DNA of 64,000 nt from Amorphus sp040750475 (GTDB taxonomy: Bacteria; Pseudomonadota; Alphaproteobacteria; Rhizobiales; Amorphaceae): assembly GCF_040750475.1 (NCBI RefSeq), contig NZ_JABJVY010000010.1, positions 1 to 64,000 on the forward strand. Reading direction: 5' to 3'. Positions 35,001 to 42,232 of the stretch are shown one piece after another (position 1 is the first letter of the stretch; each line of letters begins with the position of its first letter). The notes below the pieces were generated by a model. It did not search any database and was not told where the DNA came from. It worked only from the letters and a program-made list of their open reading frames with translations. The translations under genes and the position numbers were made by a program.

Positions 35001-35281
35001 AACACGATTCCGGCGTGGCCCTCCGCCGCGATCGCCGTCAATTCCTTTAGTCCATCGAGGCTCCTGAGATCGGTCTCCATCGGCCGAATGAGCAGGCGTT
35101 CGGCGTCCTCCGGCGAAATCCCCTGCTGGCCGATCGAGACGTAGAACACCGGTACGTCGATGTCCGGGTTCGCCTCTTTCGGAATGGCCAGATAGGAGAA
35201 AATGCCGGCAACGATGCTGACGACCATGATCGTCAGCACCGTTCGTCGATGGCGGATAATCTGTTCGAGAGCGTCGATCAC
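32006..35281 (-). CDS. RND-family efflux transporter, inner-membrane permease
   Basis: A 1091-residue proton-driven pump of the AcrB/MexF superfamily with the canonical layout: TM1 near residue 12-32, a periplasmic domain, TM2-6 (~330-500), a second periplasmic domain, TM7-12 (~840-1040). The acidic G-A-I-V-I-V-E-Y segment of TM4 is present. It resembles the divergent, heavy-metal-unlike RND pumps paired with short adaptors in alphaproteobacteria. I choose GTG 35281, which overlaps the adaptor stop by four bases (GTGA); the frame open beyond that is not RND-like. No TolC-like gene is adjacent. Confidence 0.93.
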   Translation of the reverse strand: MIDALEQIIRHRRTVLTIMVVSIVAGIFSYLAIPKEANPDIDVPVFYVSIGQQGISPEDAERLLIRPMETDLRSLDGLKELTAIAAEGHAGIVLEFEADFDKDTALADVRDKVDQAKADLPTEADEPVIHETNFSLVPTITVALSGDVPERTLYRLARQLKDEIEAIPSVREANLAGHREELLEVVIDRTALESYGVTQDELLSALTQNNQLVPAGFLDTGRGRFQVKVPGLVETREDVFSLPIKQNAEGVVTLDDIADVRRTFKDPSSYTMVNGKPAIAINVVKRLGTNIIENNDAVRAVVAEASKDWPSTIRTDYLLDQSSFIYEVLGSLESSIITAICLVMIVVVAALGVRSALLVGLAIPTSFLLGFLILTALGMTVNMMVMFGLVLTVGMLVDGAIVIVEYADRKIVEGMPRKEAYIRAARLMFWPITSSTATTLAAFLPMLLWPGVAGEFMSYLPIMVIIVLTAALVTAMIFLPVAGGIFGRGRASAEEQAAAKRLSAAEDLDPDHIPGLTGLYVRGLHWLAGTVAGNMVTLVAIVGVSAGAIMAFAQNAEGVEFFVDEEPDVAVVLVSGRGNMSASEALNLVSRVEQEVLAIDGVENVVMNAYPSGGSSGEGFKLDGVNDKPADVIGELQLELADFCCRRKSAEIFEEIRQRTAPIPGIKTEVRKIEGGPPTGKDIQLEVKSNTYDTVKQVTGDLRRHFETVVGLRDIEDDRPLPGIEWQLDINREEAGRFNAAIAPVGSMVQLVTTGVLIGTYRPDDSDDEIDIRVRFPEDQRTIDQFESLRLKTPNGMVPISNFVKVAPAPRVSSITRKDGSYAMNVKADVIESEGYDQNVIIGEMQEWLDSQDWPSGVSFRFRGADEDQKESGEFLMRAMLGSLFLMFIILVTQYNSFYQTAITLFTVVLSVVGVLIGMTITGQKFSIIMTGTGVVALAGIVVNNAIVLIDTYNRMREDVADPVMAVLKTAAQRLRPIMLTTITTIAGLVPMATEINLDFINRTIAVGGITSIWWVQLSTAIIFGLGFSTLLTLVVVPVALAAPSVWSSKAGALWRRIRGRGKPDDRSGGGTEGSSSNPSPSGPGLPQPAE

Positions 35282-36396
35282 GAGCGCGCTCCGATCTTCA
35301 CGGTCCCGGCGGGAACCGGTTCGACCTCTTCGCCCTCGACGACGTAGTCCTGGCCCACCGTGATGACCGTGACGGTGTCCGGAAGACCGTCGACCCAAAT
35401 GCCGCCGGTGTCCTGGCCAAGGATCGTCACCGGCTGAAAATGGACCTTGTTGTCGTCGTCCACGGTGCGCACTCCGACCGCGCCACTGTCGGCAAGGGTG
35501 AGTACGCCCGGCGACAGGCGATGCGCGCTAATGGCCGGCAGCGGGATATCGGCGAGCGCCGTCACGCCGTCGCGCAAGGTCGCGTCGGGGTTCGGAACCT
35601 CGATTTCGACGGTGAAGGTGCGGGTGTCGGGATCGGCTGCCTTGGATATGAACGTGATGTCGCCGCTCACCGTTTCGCCGGTCACCAGCGAGACAGTGGC
35701 GCCCATTCCGGAGGAGAGCTTGCCGATGTCGCGCTCTGAGATCTGTCCGGTCACCGTCATCGGGTCGACGTCGATGATCGTCGCGCAAACATCACCGACC
35801 GACAGCATCTCGCCTGTTTCCGTCATCGGGCTTTCGACCGTTCCGGCGACGGGAGCGAGGATGGAGGTCCGGTCGAGTTCGAGTTGCGCCTCGTCGACGG
35901 TCGCGTTCGCCGCGTCCAGCGCAGCCTTGGTGGCAGCCACGCGGGTGTCGGATTCGAACTGGCGTTCCCTCAGTTTGCTTGCCGCTTCGTAGTCGAGCTT
36001 CGCGCGCGCAGCCTCGGCTTTGGCCTTCAGGAGCTGGGACTCGCGTACGCCCTTGTCGAGTTGGCACAAGAGATCGCCTTCGGCCACGGCGTCGCCGGCG
36101 GAGACTCGGCGTTCGGCGACCCGGCCGCGGGTTTCCGCGCGAACGGGCACTCGAGCGTCAGCCTCGGTCCGGCCGCGCATTTTCAGGGTCGTGCGGCGCG
36201 GTTCGGCGGTGATGGTGGTCACCTCCACACGGAACGGTTCGGCTTCCGCCTGCGCGGTCCGTTCTGCCGGCGGCGGAACTGCATTCTCGGAGTTCGCCTG
36301 TCCGCCGATCACCACGTCGCCGGTGCTCATCCACCCGGCGATCGCGGCGGTGATGACCGCAGCCGCGACGAATGATCCGTTGATCTTGAAGCGCAT
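35278..36396 (-). CDS. RND efflux system periplasmic adaptor (membrane fusion protein)
   Basis: A 372-residue HlyD/AcrA-family adaptor linking the pump to an outer-membrane channel. It has an N-terminal membrane anchor (residues ~8-25) and no lipobox cysteine, a lipoyl-type half-motif (G-R-V-A-E-R-R-V-S-A-G-D-A-V-A-E-G-D near 90-107), an alpha-helical hairpin (~115-170) and beta-barrel domains. Only one short coiled-coil hairpin is present. Its stop overlaps the start of the pump gene; padR ends 25 bp upstream. Confidence 0.92.
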   Translation of the reverse strand: MRFKINGSFVAAAVITAAIAGWMSTGDVVIGGQANSENAVPPPAERTAQAEAEPFRVEVTTITAEPRRTTLKMRGRTEADARVPVRAETRGRVAERRVSAGDAVAEGDLLCQLDKGVRESQLLKAKAEAARAKLDYEAASKLRERQFESDTRVAATKAALDAANATVDEAQLELDRTSILAPVAGTVESPMTETGEMLSVGDVCATIIDVDPMTVTGQISERDIGKLSSGMGATVSLVTGETVSGDITFISKAADPDTRTFTVEIEVPNPDATLRDGVTALADIPLPAISAHRLSPGVLTLADSGAVGVRTVDDDNKVHFQPVTILGQDTGGIWVDGLPDTVTVITVGQDYVVEGEEVEPVPAGTVKIGARS

Positions 36397-36421
36397 GAAG
36401 TCGGTCCTCTCCGAAAGCCGC

Positions 36422-36985
36422 TCAGCTCACCGCGAGCGGGCTTTGAGGCATGGTGGCGTCGTCGCGCGCGAGCGCTTCCAGCGCATCGCGATGGGCGCGC
36501 AGATAGCGAAGGGAATTCGTCATGCAATTGAGGCCGTATGAGGCGATCCAGCGCGAGCCGGGGTTCTCGTAGGCCTCGATGATCTGGCCGAGGTGGGCGA
36601 CCTCTTGCTCCAACTCGTCGATCTTCTTGTCGATGGCATGGGCGATATGCGCGCGGGGCAGGAGCTCCGCGTTCATGGCGACCAGAAGGAACGGAGAGCG
36701 GAACAAATCCTCTTCGGGCTCCGCCATCAGCGCCTCCACCAGGGCGGCCCGCCCGGCTTCGGTGACGGAGTAGATCTTGCGTGCCGGCTTGCCGGTCTGG
36801 GTTTCCTCCCGCACCGTTACCAGCCCGTCCGCCTCCAGCCGCGACAGCGCCGGATAGATCGAGCCGAAGCTGGCATCGACGAAATAGCTGTACTCACCCT
36901 CCACGGACATCTTCTTGATCTCGTAGCCGGTGGCATCACCGTGTTGAAGAATGGCGAGGCAAAGGGTGCGGACGTTCATTTTCAT
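36422..36985 (-). CDS. PadR family transcriptional regulator
   Basis: A 187-residue regulator with an N-terminal PadR winged helix (residues ~3-75: L-A-I-L-Q-H-G-D-A-T-G-Y-E-I, then S-F-G-S-I-Y-P-A-L-S-R-L, then K-I-Y-S-V-T) and a C-terminal Vir-act-alpha-C helical dimerisation domain. ATG at 36985 or the next at 36979 are both possible. PadR proteins commonly repress adjacent efflux genes and release on ligand binding. It leads the adaptor-RND operon, so it is the likely autoregulator; a palindrome 60 bp upstream may be its site. Confidence 0.92.
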   Translation of the reverse strand: MKMNVRTLCLAILQHGDATGYEIKKMSVEGEYSYFVDASFGSIYPALSRLEADGLVTVREETQTGKPARKIYSVTEAGRAALVEALMAEPEEDLFRSPFLLVAMNAELLPRAHIAHAIDKKIDELEQEVAHLGQIIEAYENPGSRWIASYGLNCMTNSLRYLRAHRDALEALARDDATMPQSPLAVS

Positions 36986-37044
36986 CTCAGTCTGAAACCG
37001 TGTGCTTTCCCGTGGCCGCTCGATGCAGCATATTCATGGCCGAT

Positions 37045-37063
37045 ATATGTTGATCATGCATAT
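37045..37063. promoter_or_regulatory. Candidate PadR operator
   Basis: Inverted repeat ATATG-N9-CATAT with TGATCA in the centre, 60-78 bp upstream of padR. PadR operators are generally ATGT/ATGC-N-ACAT-like palindromes of this size, so the fit is reasonable though not proven. Confidence 0.45.
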
Positions 37064-37235
37064 GCTGATCCGAAATACGAAGCGCAAGGGCTTTCGGATC
37101 ACACGTTTGCGCGCTGCGATATGAACGCCTTGCGACCGCCATGCGACTGCGCGCCGCAAACTGGCCTCTGGCCGCCCCGTGGGCCGCGCACTATTTTCGA
37201 TTCAATCGATCAAACGTCTTTGCTGGGAGAATCCT

Positions 37236-37559
37236 ATGGAGCGCGATCGCGGAGAGCTCTTGCGCTTTCTTCTACGCCACTGGCTCGTGGGAGCGGCCGC
37301 GACCGTGGTTGTTGTCGCCGCTCTGTTCGCGTTCGATCTTGGAGGCCTCCGAGGACTGGTGATGTCCTCCTCGAACCCGGTGCTGCCGATCGTAATGCTG
37401 CTTTTCGGCTTCCTCGTCACGTTGACCAGTGCGTCCATGGGCGCAGCAATCATGAGCCTTGGGGAAGAGAAGGGACCGCGTCCGCCACGCCGGCCCCACC
37501 GTGTCGCTGATCCTGTGCTTGTGCCCGTGCCTGTGCGCGTTGCACGAGGGCGCGACTGA
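37236..37559 (+). CDS. Small membrane protein of unknown function
   Basis: A 107-residue protein with two hydrophobic segments (residues ~16-32 and ~46-66) and a basic, proline-rich C-terminal tail. A good Shine-Dalgarno (GGGAGA) precedes ATG 37236. It is divergent from padR and shares the promoter gap with it. I do not recognise a family beyond short Hyphomicrobiales membrane proteins. Coding is supported by composition, the ribosome-binding site and a terminator just after the gene. Confidence 0.65.
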   Translation: MERDRGELLRFLLRHWLVGAAATVVVVAALFAFDLGGLRGLVMSSSNPVLPIVMLLFGFLVTLTSASMGAAIMSLGEEKGPRPPRRPHRVADPVLVPVPVRVARGRD

Positions 37560-37604
37560 GAGGTTGCCCAGACGGTTCTAAGCCCAAGGCCGATAGTACG
37601 AATG

Positions 37605-37635
37605 AAAATGCCGGTCTCTGAGAGACCGGCATTTT
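37605..37635. terminator. Bidirectional rho-independent terminator
   Basis: Inverted repeat AAAATGCCGGTC / GACCGGCATTTT with a 7-nt loop and T-tracts on both strands. It lies between the plus-strand small membrane protein and the minus-strand kinase gene and can serve both. Confidence 0.9.
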
Positions 37636-37655
37636 TGTTTTCGATGATGAGGTCT

Positions 37656-37760
37656 CAGAAGCGTTTCGAGGCCCAGTGGAAACCGGTTGGCCGTCCGGAA
37701 ACGCGTCGAAACAATGAGGTAGACCCGCGCCGCGATTCCGAGAAAAGCGGAACGGCTCTA
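37656..37760 (+). repeat. Intergenic repeat, family A copy 4
   Basis: Starts CAGAAGCGTTTC (one extra base compared with TAGAGCGTTTCC), has the core AGTGGAAACCGGTTGGCC, a 7-bp stem GCGTTTC / GAAACGC, and ends CGGCTCTA. It is 105 bp. Confidence 0.8.
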
Positions 37761-37770
37761 ATGACGCGAC

Positions 37771-38676
37771 CTACGGGGCGCCGGCACAGGCCTCCGGGAA
37801 CATCTGTTCGGCAGCCTCGACCTCGGCAAGCGTTGGCAGACTGTGCTCGTTGCCGAGGTGCTGGACGGCGTGGGCCGAGGCCGCCCGCGCGAATGCGAAA
37901 TGCGCTTCCCACGGCATTTCCGGCCGGCTCATCGCCGAATACATGTAGGCGCCGTGGAAAACGTCGCCGGCGCCGTTGGTGTCGACCACCTTCTCCGGCG
38001 GAACCGCGAGCGCAGGCATCCAACGCGGCGCCTCGTCGCCCTCGTACCAGACGAGACCGCGTTCGCCCAACGTGATGCCGCCGACCTTACATCCCTTGGC
38101 CCGCAACAGCTCCAGCATGCCGCCCTGGGAAACGCGCATCTGCTCGCACATGCGTTCCGAGACAACGGCCACGTCGATGAAGCCCAGGAGCTCGTCGGTG
38201 TTGGCGCGCACCGAGCCGCCATCAAGCGAGGTGAGGATCCCCATCTCCCGGCCCATCTTGGCGTAGTGCAGAGCCGCGTCGGCCATGTGCCCATCGAGAT
38301 GCAACCCCCGGCACCCCTCCAGATTGAGGTTCGGATAGGGATGCAGATAATCGTCGTCGCGGCAGCGGACGATGGCGCGCTTGCCATCGTTGGGCATGAT
38401 GAAGGAGAGAGACGATTCCCGCACCTTCCGGCTGTGGATGGTCATGCCGTAGCGCGATGCCATTTCGCGGAACATTCTCGCGAGCCAATCGTCGGCCATC
38501 TGGCATAGAATGTCCGGCGCAAGTCCCAGCCGACCGCAGGTAAAGGCGGCCGTGACCGCATTTCCGCCAAACGAGACGGCATAGTCGTCGGCAATGGTCT
38601 TCTCGTCCCCGGTCGGAATCCGATCGGTTAGGAAGGTTATGTCGATATAGGCTTGCCCGATGAAGAGGGCGTCCAT
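37771..38676 (-). CDS. PfkB-family carbohydrate kinase
   Basis: A 301-residue cytosolic sugar kinase of the ribokinase/PfkB superfamily. The N-terminal signature is in F-G-G-N-A-V-T-A-A (about residues 36-44); the C-terminal signature V-D-T-N-G-A-G-D-V-F-H-G-A near 235-247 contains the catalytic aspartate. The substrate is not evident; 2-keto-3-deoxygluconate, ribose, fructose and nucleosides are possible in this family. It stands alone between two intergenic regions and shares the terminator at 37605. Confidence 0.88.
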   Translation of the reverse strand: MDALFIGQAYIDITFLTDRIPTGDEKTIADDYAVSFGGNAVTAAFTCGRLGLAPDILCQMADDWLARMFREMASRYGMTIHSRKVRESSLSFIMPNDGKRAIVRCRDDDYLHPYPNLNLEGCRGLHLDGHMADAALHYAKMGREMGILTSLDGGSVRANTDELLGFIDVAVVSERMCEQMRVSQGGMLELLRAKGCKVGGITLGERGLVWYEGDEAPRWMPALAVPPEKVVDTNGAGDVFHGAYMYSAMSRPEMPWEAHFAFARAASAHAVQHLGNEHSLPTLAEVEAAEQMFPEACAGAP

Positions 38677-38839
38677 TCCTCGGCCTCCTTTTGGCTTCTG
38701 GTCGACCGGTTATCGTCGGTACACGTGCCGGTCCAGTCCCTGGACTTTCACGGAATTGTGGCATGAAAGATTGGCGTTTACCCTAACTCGCGAACGTCGT
38801 ATCTGATCTTTCCGGAGAATGGAGCCTAAAGGAGCGGTC

Positions 38840-39109
38840 ATGCGGATTCTCATTGTTCCGATCGTCATTGGTTTGATGGTCGGCGCTTGCACGGAAACTC
38901 AAACCCAGCGCGGTGCCACCGGCGCCTTGATCGGCGGCGGCTTGGGTGCGGCGACGGGTGCCATCATCGGTGGCGGCGATGCCGGGTCGGCCGTTGCCGG
39001 CGGCCTGATCGGCGCTGCGGCGGGCGGTGCGGCCGGTGTCGCCACTGCGCCGAAAGAGGATTGCTACGTCCGCAACCAGTACGGCGAGCTCGTTCGCGTC
39101 GCCTGCTGA
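38840..39109 (+). CDS. Glycine-zipper lipoprotein, YMGG-like
   Basis: An 89-residue predicted lipoprotein with a hydrophobic signal (residues 3-15) and lipobox V-G-A-C (Cys17). The middle (~25-70) is a glycine zipper made of repeated G-x-x-x-G units, followed by a C-terminal pair of cysteines in D-C-Y and V-A-C. Such proteins associate with the outer membrane; function is unknown. Shine-Dalgarno AAAGGAG and a terminator right after the gene support expression as a single unit. Confidence 0.8.
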   Translation: MRILIVPIVIGLMVGACTETQTQRGATGALIGGGLGAATGAIIGGGDAGSAVAGGLIGAAAGGAAGVATAPKEDCYVRNQYGELVRVAC

Positions 39110-39132
39110 TTTGGATCGGTCGGCAGCCAATC

Positions 39133-39163
39133 ACAAAGGGCGCTTTCGGGCGCCCTTTGTTTT
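39133..39163 (+). terminator. Rho-independent terminator after the glycine-zipper gene
   Basis: Inverted repeat ACAAAGGGCGC / GCGCCCTTTGT with a 6-nt loop and TTT after it, 24 bp past the stop. Confidence 0.88.
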
Positions 39164-39184
39164 AGGCGCACCTCTCGGAGTTCC

Positions 39185-39195
39185 GGGGGGGGGGG
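39185..39195. repeat. Run of eleven G
   Basis: A homopolymer of eleven G between the terminator and a family B repeat. It is in non-coding DNA, so it cannot phase-vary a protein here. Confidence 0.8.
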
Positions 39196-39273
39196 CGGTA
39201 TGTCCGTCGGATTCGCGGTAGAAGGCGACGAGAAACCGTCTCTTGCCGCCTTCCAGGCGCGGCGAGAATCCCG

Positions 39274-39366
39274 GAGCCTATTCCACTCGGATGGCAACAT
39301 CTGAGCGATAAAGAATGGCTCCAGATTGAATAGCTTGAGCAGGTCCTTGTCGTTTAAATCGAGCCG
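39274..39366 (-). repeat. Family B repeat, inverted copy
   Basis: On the minus strand it aligns with the copy at 40675-40790, clearest over GCTCAAGC, TTCAATCTGGAG, TTTATCGCTCAGATGTT, CCATCCGAG and TAGGCTC. It produces a spurious open frame on the minus strand. Confidence 0.75.
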
Positions 39367-39413
39367 ATTTTTACGGGACATGCTCACGGATCGAGGATTG
39401 GAGGAGTTCGTTC

Positions 39414-39764
39414 ATGGCTATCTGGAAATTGGGCTTCGTCTCCGCATGTGCGGCGCTTGCAATGTGCGGCTCTGCTGCCGCGCAGAGCTTCGATTGCGCG
39501 AAGGCGTCGAAGCCGGACGAAAAGGCAATCTGCGATAGCCGGGAGCTTGCCAATCTCGACGTTAAAAATGCGACGCTCTACGAGGTAATGACCAATCTCG
39601 TTGCCATGGGCGTACGCGGTGACCAGCAGGATGCCGAACGCGCGTTCCTGGAAAAGCGTTCCGCGTGCGGCGCCGACACAAGCTGCATCGCATCTGCCTA
39701 CCAGGCGCGAATCGCCGAAATTCAGGGCATCCTCAAGGGCATCTACCAGAACGGGCCCTATTGA
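39414..39764 (+). CDS. Secreted LprI-like lysozyme-inhibitor-family protein
   Basis: A 116-residue exported protein. The signal peptide has a hydrophobic core (residues 7-20) and a cleavage site after S-A-A-A-Q near 24. The mature part has four cysteines: F-D-C-A-K-A, A-I-C-D-S, S-A-C-G-A and T-S-C-I-A, with helices typical of LprI N-terminal/DUF1311-like domains (K-P-D-E-K-A-I-C-D, then R-A-F-L-E-K-R). Some family members inhibit lysozyme, but that is not established here. It precedes the DUF72 gene by 75 bp. Confidence 0.78.
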   Translation: MAIWKLGFVSACAALAMCGSAAAQSFDCAKASKPDEKAICDSRELANLDVKNATLYEVMTNLVAMGVRGDQQDAERAFLEKRSACGADTSCIASAYQARIAEIQGILKGIYQNGPY

Positions 39765-39839
39765 GGCGCAAGTGCTGATCGGGCAGGCGTTTGTTGCCCG
39801 TTGCGCACCAGTCATTGAAAGCGGCTTCGGGAGAGGGCC

Positions 39840-40646
39840 ATGACGAAGGACGCGGCTGGCAGCATCCGTGTGGGCATTGGCGGTTGGACGTTCGCGCCTT
39901 GGCGCGGGGCGTTCTATCCCGACAAGCTGCCGCAGAAGCGCGAGCTGGAATATGCCAGCCACCATCTGACCTCGATCGAGATCAACGGCACGTACTATGG
40001 CAGCCAGAAGCCGGCGAGCTTCATCAAATGGCGCGACGAGACGCCGGACGATTTCGTCTTTTCGCTGAAGGCGCCCCGCTTTGCCACGAACCGCAAGGTT
40101 CTGGCGGAAGCTGGATCATCGATCGGCCGCTTCTTCGACAGTGGCGTGATGGAGCTTGGCGACAAGCTCGGGCCGATCAACTGGCAGTTCGCCACGTCCA
40201 AGGCATTCGATCCGGCCGACTTCGAAGCCTTCCTTGAGCTGCTGCCGAAGCAGATCGATGGTCGCGCGATTCGTCATGTCGTCGAGGTTCGTCACGCAAG
40301 CTTTCAGGCGCCGGCGTTCGTCGATCTGGTACGCAAGCACGGCGTGGCCGTCGTGATCGCCGGCGATTCGGAGTTTCCGCTGATTGCCGACGTCACCGCG
40401 CCATTCGTCTATGTCCGCGCCATGGGCACGATGGAGACGGAGGGAGCCGGCTATTCGAACGCCGATCTCGATCGTTGGGCGGCTCGTGCCGAGACCTGGG
40501 CCGCTGGCGGCGCTCCGGATGATCTGGAACTCATTGGCGATCCGCAAAAGGCATCCGGTCCGCGCGACGTGTTTCTCTACGTCATATCCGGCTACAAGCC
40601 GGCCAACCCGGCTGCGGCAATGGCGCTGATCGATCGGGTTGGGTGA
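39840..40646 (+). CDS. DUF72 domain protein (YecE-like)
   Basis: A 268-residue TIM-barrel-like DUF72 protein. Landmarks are V-G-I-G-G-W-T near residue 11, F-Y-P near 25, N-G-T-Y-Y near 49, F-S-L-K-A-P-R near 73 and V-E-V-R-H near 147, all conserved in the family. The biological role is unknown. It is followed by a family B repeat, with no operon partners. Composition matches the neighbouring core genes. Confidence 0.9.
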   Translation: MTKDAAGSIRVGIGGWTFAPWRGAFYPDKLPQKRELEYASHHLTSIEINGTYYGSQKPASFIKWRDETPDDFVFSLKAPRFATNRKVLAEAGSSIGRFFDSGVMELGDKLGPINWQFATSKAFDPADFEAFLELLPKQIDGRAIRHVVEVRHASFQAPAFVDLVRKHGVAVVIAGDSEFPLIADVTAPFVYVRAMGTMETEGAGYSNADLDRWAARAETWAAGGAPDDLELIGDPQKASGPRDVFLYVISGYKPANPAAAMALIDRVG

Positions 40647-40674
40647 GACCGCTTGAAATCCGACGCGTGACCGT

Positions 40675-40790
40675 TAGAGCATTTCCTGTTCAGACTGAAT
40701 CGGTCCGAGCGGAAAGGAATTGCTCAAGCGATTGAATCTGGAGTCATTTCTTATCGCTCAGATGTTTCCATCCGAGCGGAAAAGGCTCTA
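40675..40790 (+). repeat. Family B intergenic repeat (complete copy)
   Basis: A 116-bp element running from TAGAGCATTTCC to GGAAAAGGCTCTA, with the inverted ends TAGAGC / GCTCTA. It contains GGTCCGAGCGGAAAGG and CCATCCGAGCGGAAAAGG as internal partial repeats. Its last three bases are the stop codon of livF on the minus strand. Confidence 0.8.
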
Positions 40791-41450
40791 ACCCGCGCTT
40801 GCGCCTTCGGCGACCCGGCCGCGTTCGATGATGTAAGTCTGATCCACCAAGGTGGTGGAATAGACCGCATCCGACTCGGAAATCAGCACGGCGTGATCGC
40901 CTTCGTTGCGCAAGGTTGCGAGGATCTCCACCAAGCGCTGCACGAGGGCAGGGGCCACGCCTTCGAACGGTTCGTCTAGGATCATGAGACGGGTGCCCGC
41001 CACGAACGCGCGGGCGAGCGCCACCAGCTTCTGCTGTCCGCCGGACAACTGCATCGCGTTGCGGTCGGAGACCTTGGCTACTTCCGGAATCAGATCGTAG
41101 ATCCGCTTCAGCCGCGTTTCGGCCTCGCCCTTGCGCTTGGCGGCCCAGACCGGCAGGCGGATATTGTCTTCCACGGTCCAGTCCGGAATCAGACGGCGGT
41201 CTTCCGGCAGATAGCCCACGCCCTGGCGGGCATGAATATGCGCCGCGGCGGCGGTGGTGTCCTCGCCGCCAATATGAATGGTGCCGGCCTTCACCGGAAC
41301 CAGGTTCATGGCCGCACGCATCAGGGTGGTCTTGCCCGCTCCGTTTCGGCCGACGAGACCGACGAACGTGTTCGTCGGAACGTGCAGGGAGACATCGCGC
41401 AGGATGTCCGCCCCTGCAATCGCGACGGAGACATTTTCGAGGCGAAGCAT
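40788..41450 (-). CDS. livF: Branched-chain amino-acid-type ABC transporter ATP-binding protein LivF
   Basis: A 220-residue cytosolic ATPase. Walker A is G-R-N-G-A-G-K-T-T near residue 34, the signature L-S-G-G-Q-Q-K-L near 139 and Walker B M-I-L-D-E-P near 159. LivF-type rather than LivG: short, no C-terminal extension. It overlaps livG by ATGA. The TAG stop is formed by the end of the family B repeat, which could also act as the operon's 3' hairpin. Confidence 0.93.
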   Translation of the reverse strand: MLRLENVSVAIAGADILRDVSLHVPTNTFVGLVGRNGAGKTTLMRAAMNLVPVKAGTIHIGGEDTTAAAAHIHARQGVGYLPEDRRLIPDWTVEDNIRLPVWAAKRKGEAETRLKRIYDLIPEVAKVSDRNAMQLSGGQQKLVALARAFVAGTRLMILDEPFEGVAPALVQRLVEILATLRNEGDHAVLISESDAVYSTTLVDQTYIIERGRVAEGASAG

Positions 41451-42232
41451 CAGGCGCCTCCCGTGGTGACATCTTCGCCGACGATCACTTCGGCAACGGT
41501 TTCGTCGGCGAACACGACGTCCGGCGCACCATCGGCAATGACCGTGCCGTCGGTGAGCGCGACCACGCGGCTGGCGTAGCGCCGCACGATTTCCATGTCG
41601 TGCTCGATGAAGACGACCGTGGTGCCCGAGGTTGCGAAGCGGTCGGCAAGACGCTGCATGACGTCGTGTTTCTCCTCGCTGGAGACACCACTTGTCGGCT
41701 CGTCCAGAAGCACCAGACGTGGCTGCGCGGCCGTCGCCATCGCAATGTCGAGGAGCTTGCGCACCCCTTGGGGCAGTTCGCCGACGACGGCGTCGGTGTG
41801 CTCGTCGATACCGTAGTGCGCCAGTGCCTCGTGCGCCGCCTTAGCGAGCTTGTCGTTGTCGAAGCGCGACAGGATGGATTCGTGCGGCCGTGCGAGCAGG
41901 CTGACGGCGAGCATCATATTTTCCAGCGCCGTGGAGCGTGCAAAGAGCTGTGGAACCTGGAAAGAGCGCGCGATCCCTTTGCGCGCAAGCTTACGCGACG
42001 GCACGCCGGTGACATCCTCGCCGGCGAAAAGGACCTGGCCGGAACTGGGCTTCAGGTGACCGGAGACGATGTTCAAAAGCGTGGTCTTTCCGGCACCGTT
42101 GGAGCCGATGATGCCGACCACTTCGCCCTCGGAGATGGTGAGGTCGATGGCATTGGCCGCGGCGAAGCCGTCGAAGCTTTTTGCAATGCCGCGGCATTCC
42201 AGGATTGGGGTCTCTGTCATGGTTTGGGTCAT
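41450..42232 (-). CDS. livG: Branched-chain amino-acid-type ABC transporter ATP-binding protein LivG
   Basis: A 260-residue ATPase with Walker A G-S-N-G-A-G-K-T-T near residue 43 and a LivG-typical insertion with A-R-S-F-Q-V-P-Q-L-F near 90. The usual signature L-S-G-G-Q is replaced by L-P-Q-G-V-R-K near 155, as in many LivG relatives (urea/amide-type). Walker B is L-V-L-L-D-E-P. I start at 42232, where ATG overlaps the livM stop; an ATG at 42220 is also possible. Confidence 0.92.
   Translation of the reverse strand: MTQTMTETPILECRGIAKSFDGFAAANAIDLTISEGEVVGIIGSNGAGKTTLLNIVSGHLKPSSGQVLFAGEDVTGVPSRKLARKGIARSFQVPQLFARSTALENMMLAVSLLARPHESILSRFDNDKLAKAAHEALAHYGIDEHTDAVVGELPQGVRKLLDIAMATAAQPRLVLLDEPTSGVSSEEKHDVMQRLADRFATSGTTVVFIEHDMEIVRRYASRVVALTDGTVIADGAPDVVFADETVAEVIVGEDVTTGGA

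Noticed and set aside
32006..35398. Longer N-terminus for the RND pump (start at 35398)
   Set aside because: The added residues are R/G/H-rich and overlap the adaptor gene. GTG 35281 couples to the adaptor stop and gives a standard RND N-terminus.
39064..39387. A minus-strand 107-codon frame with proline run
   Set aside because: It is made of an inverted family B repeat, the poly-G tract, a terminator and the antisense of the glycine-zipper gene.
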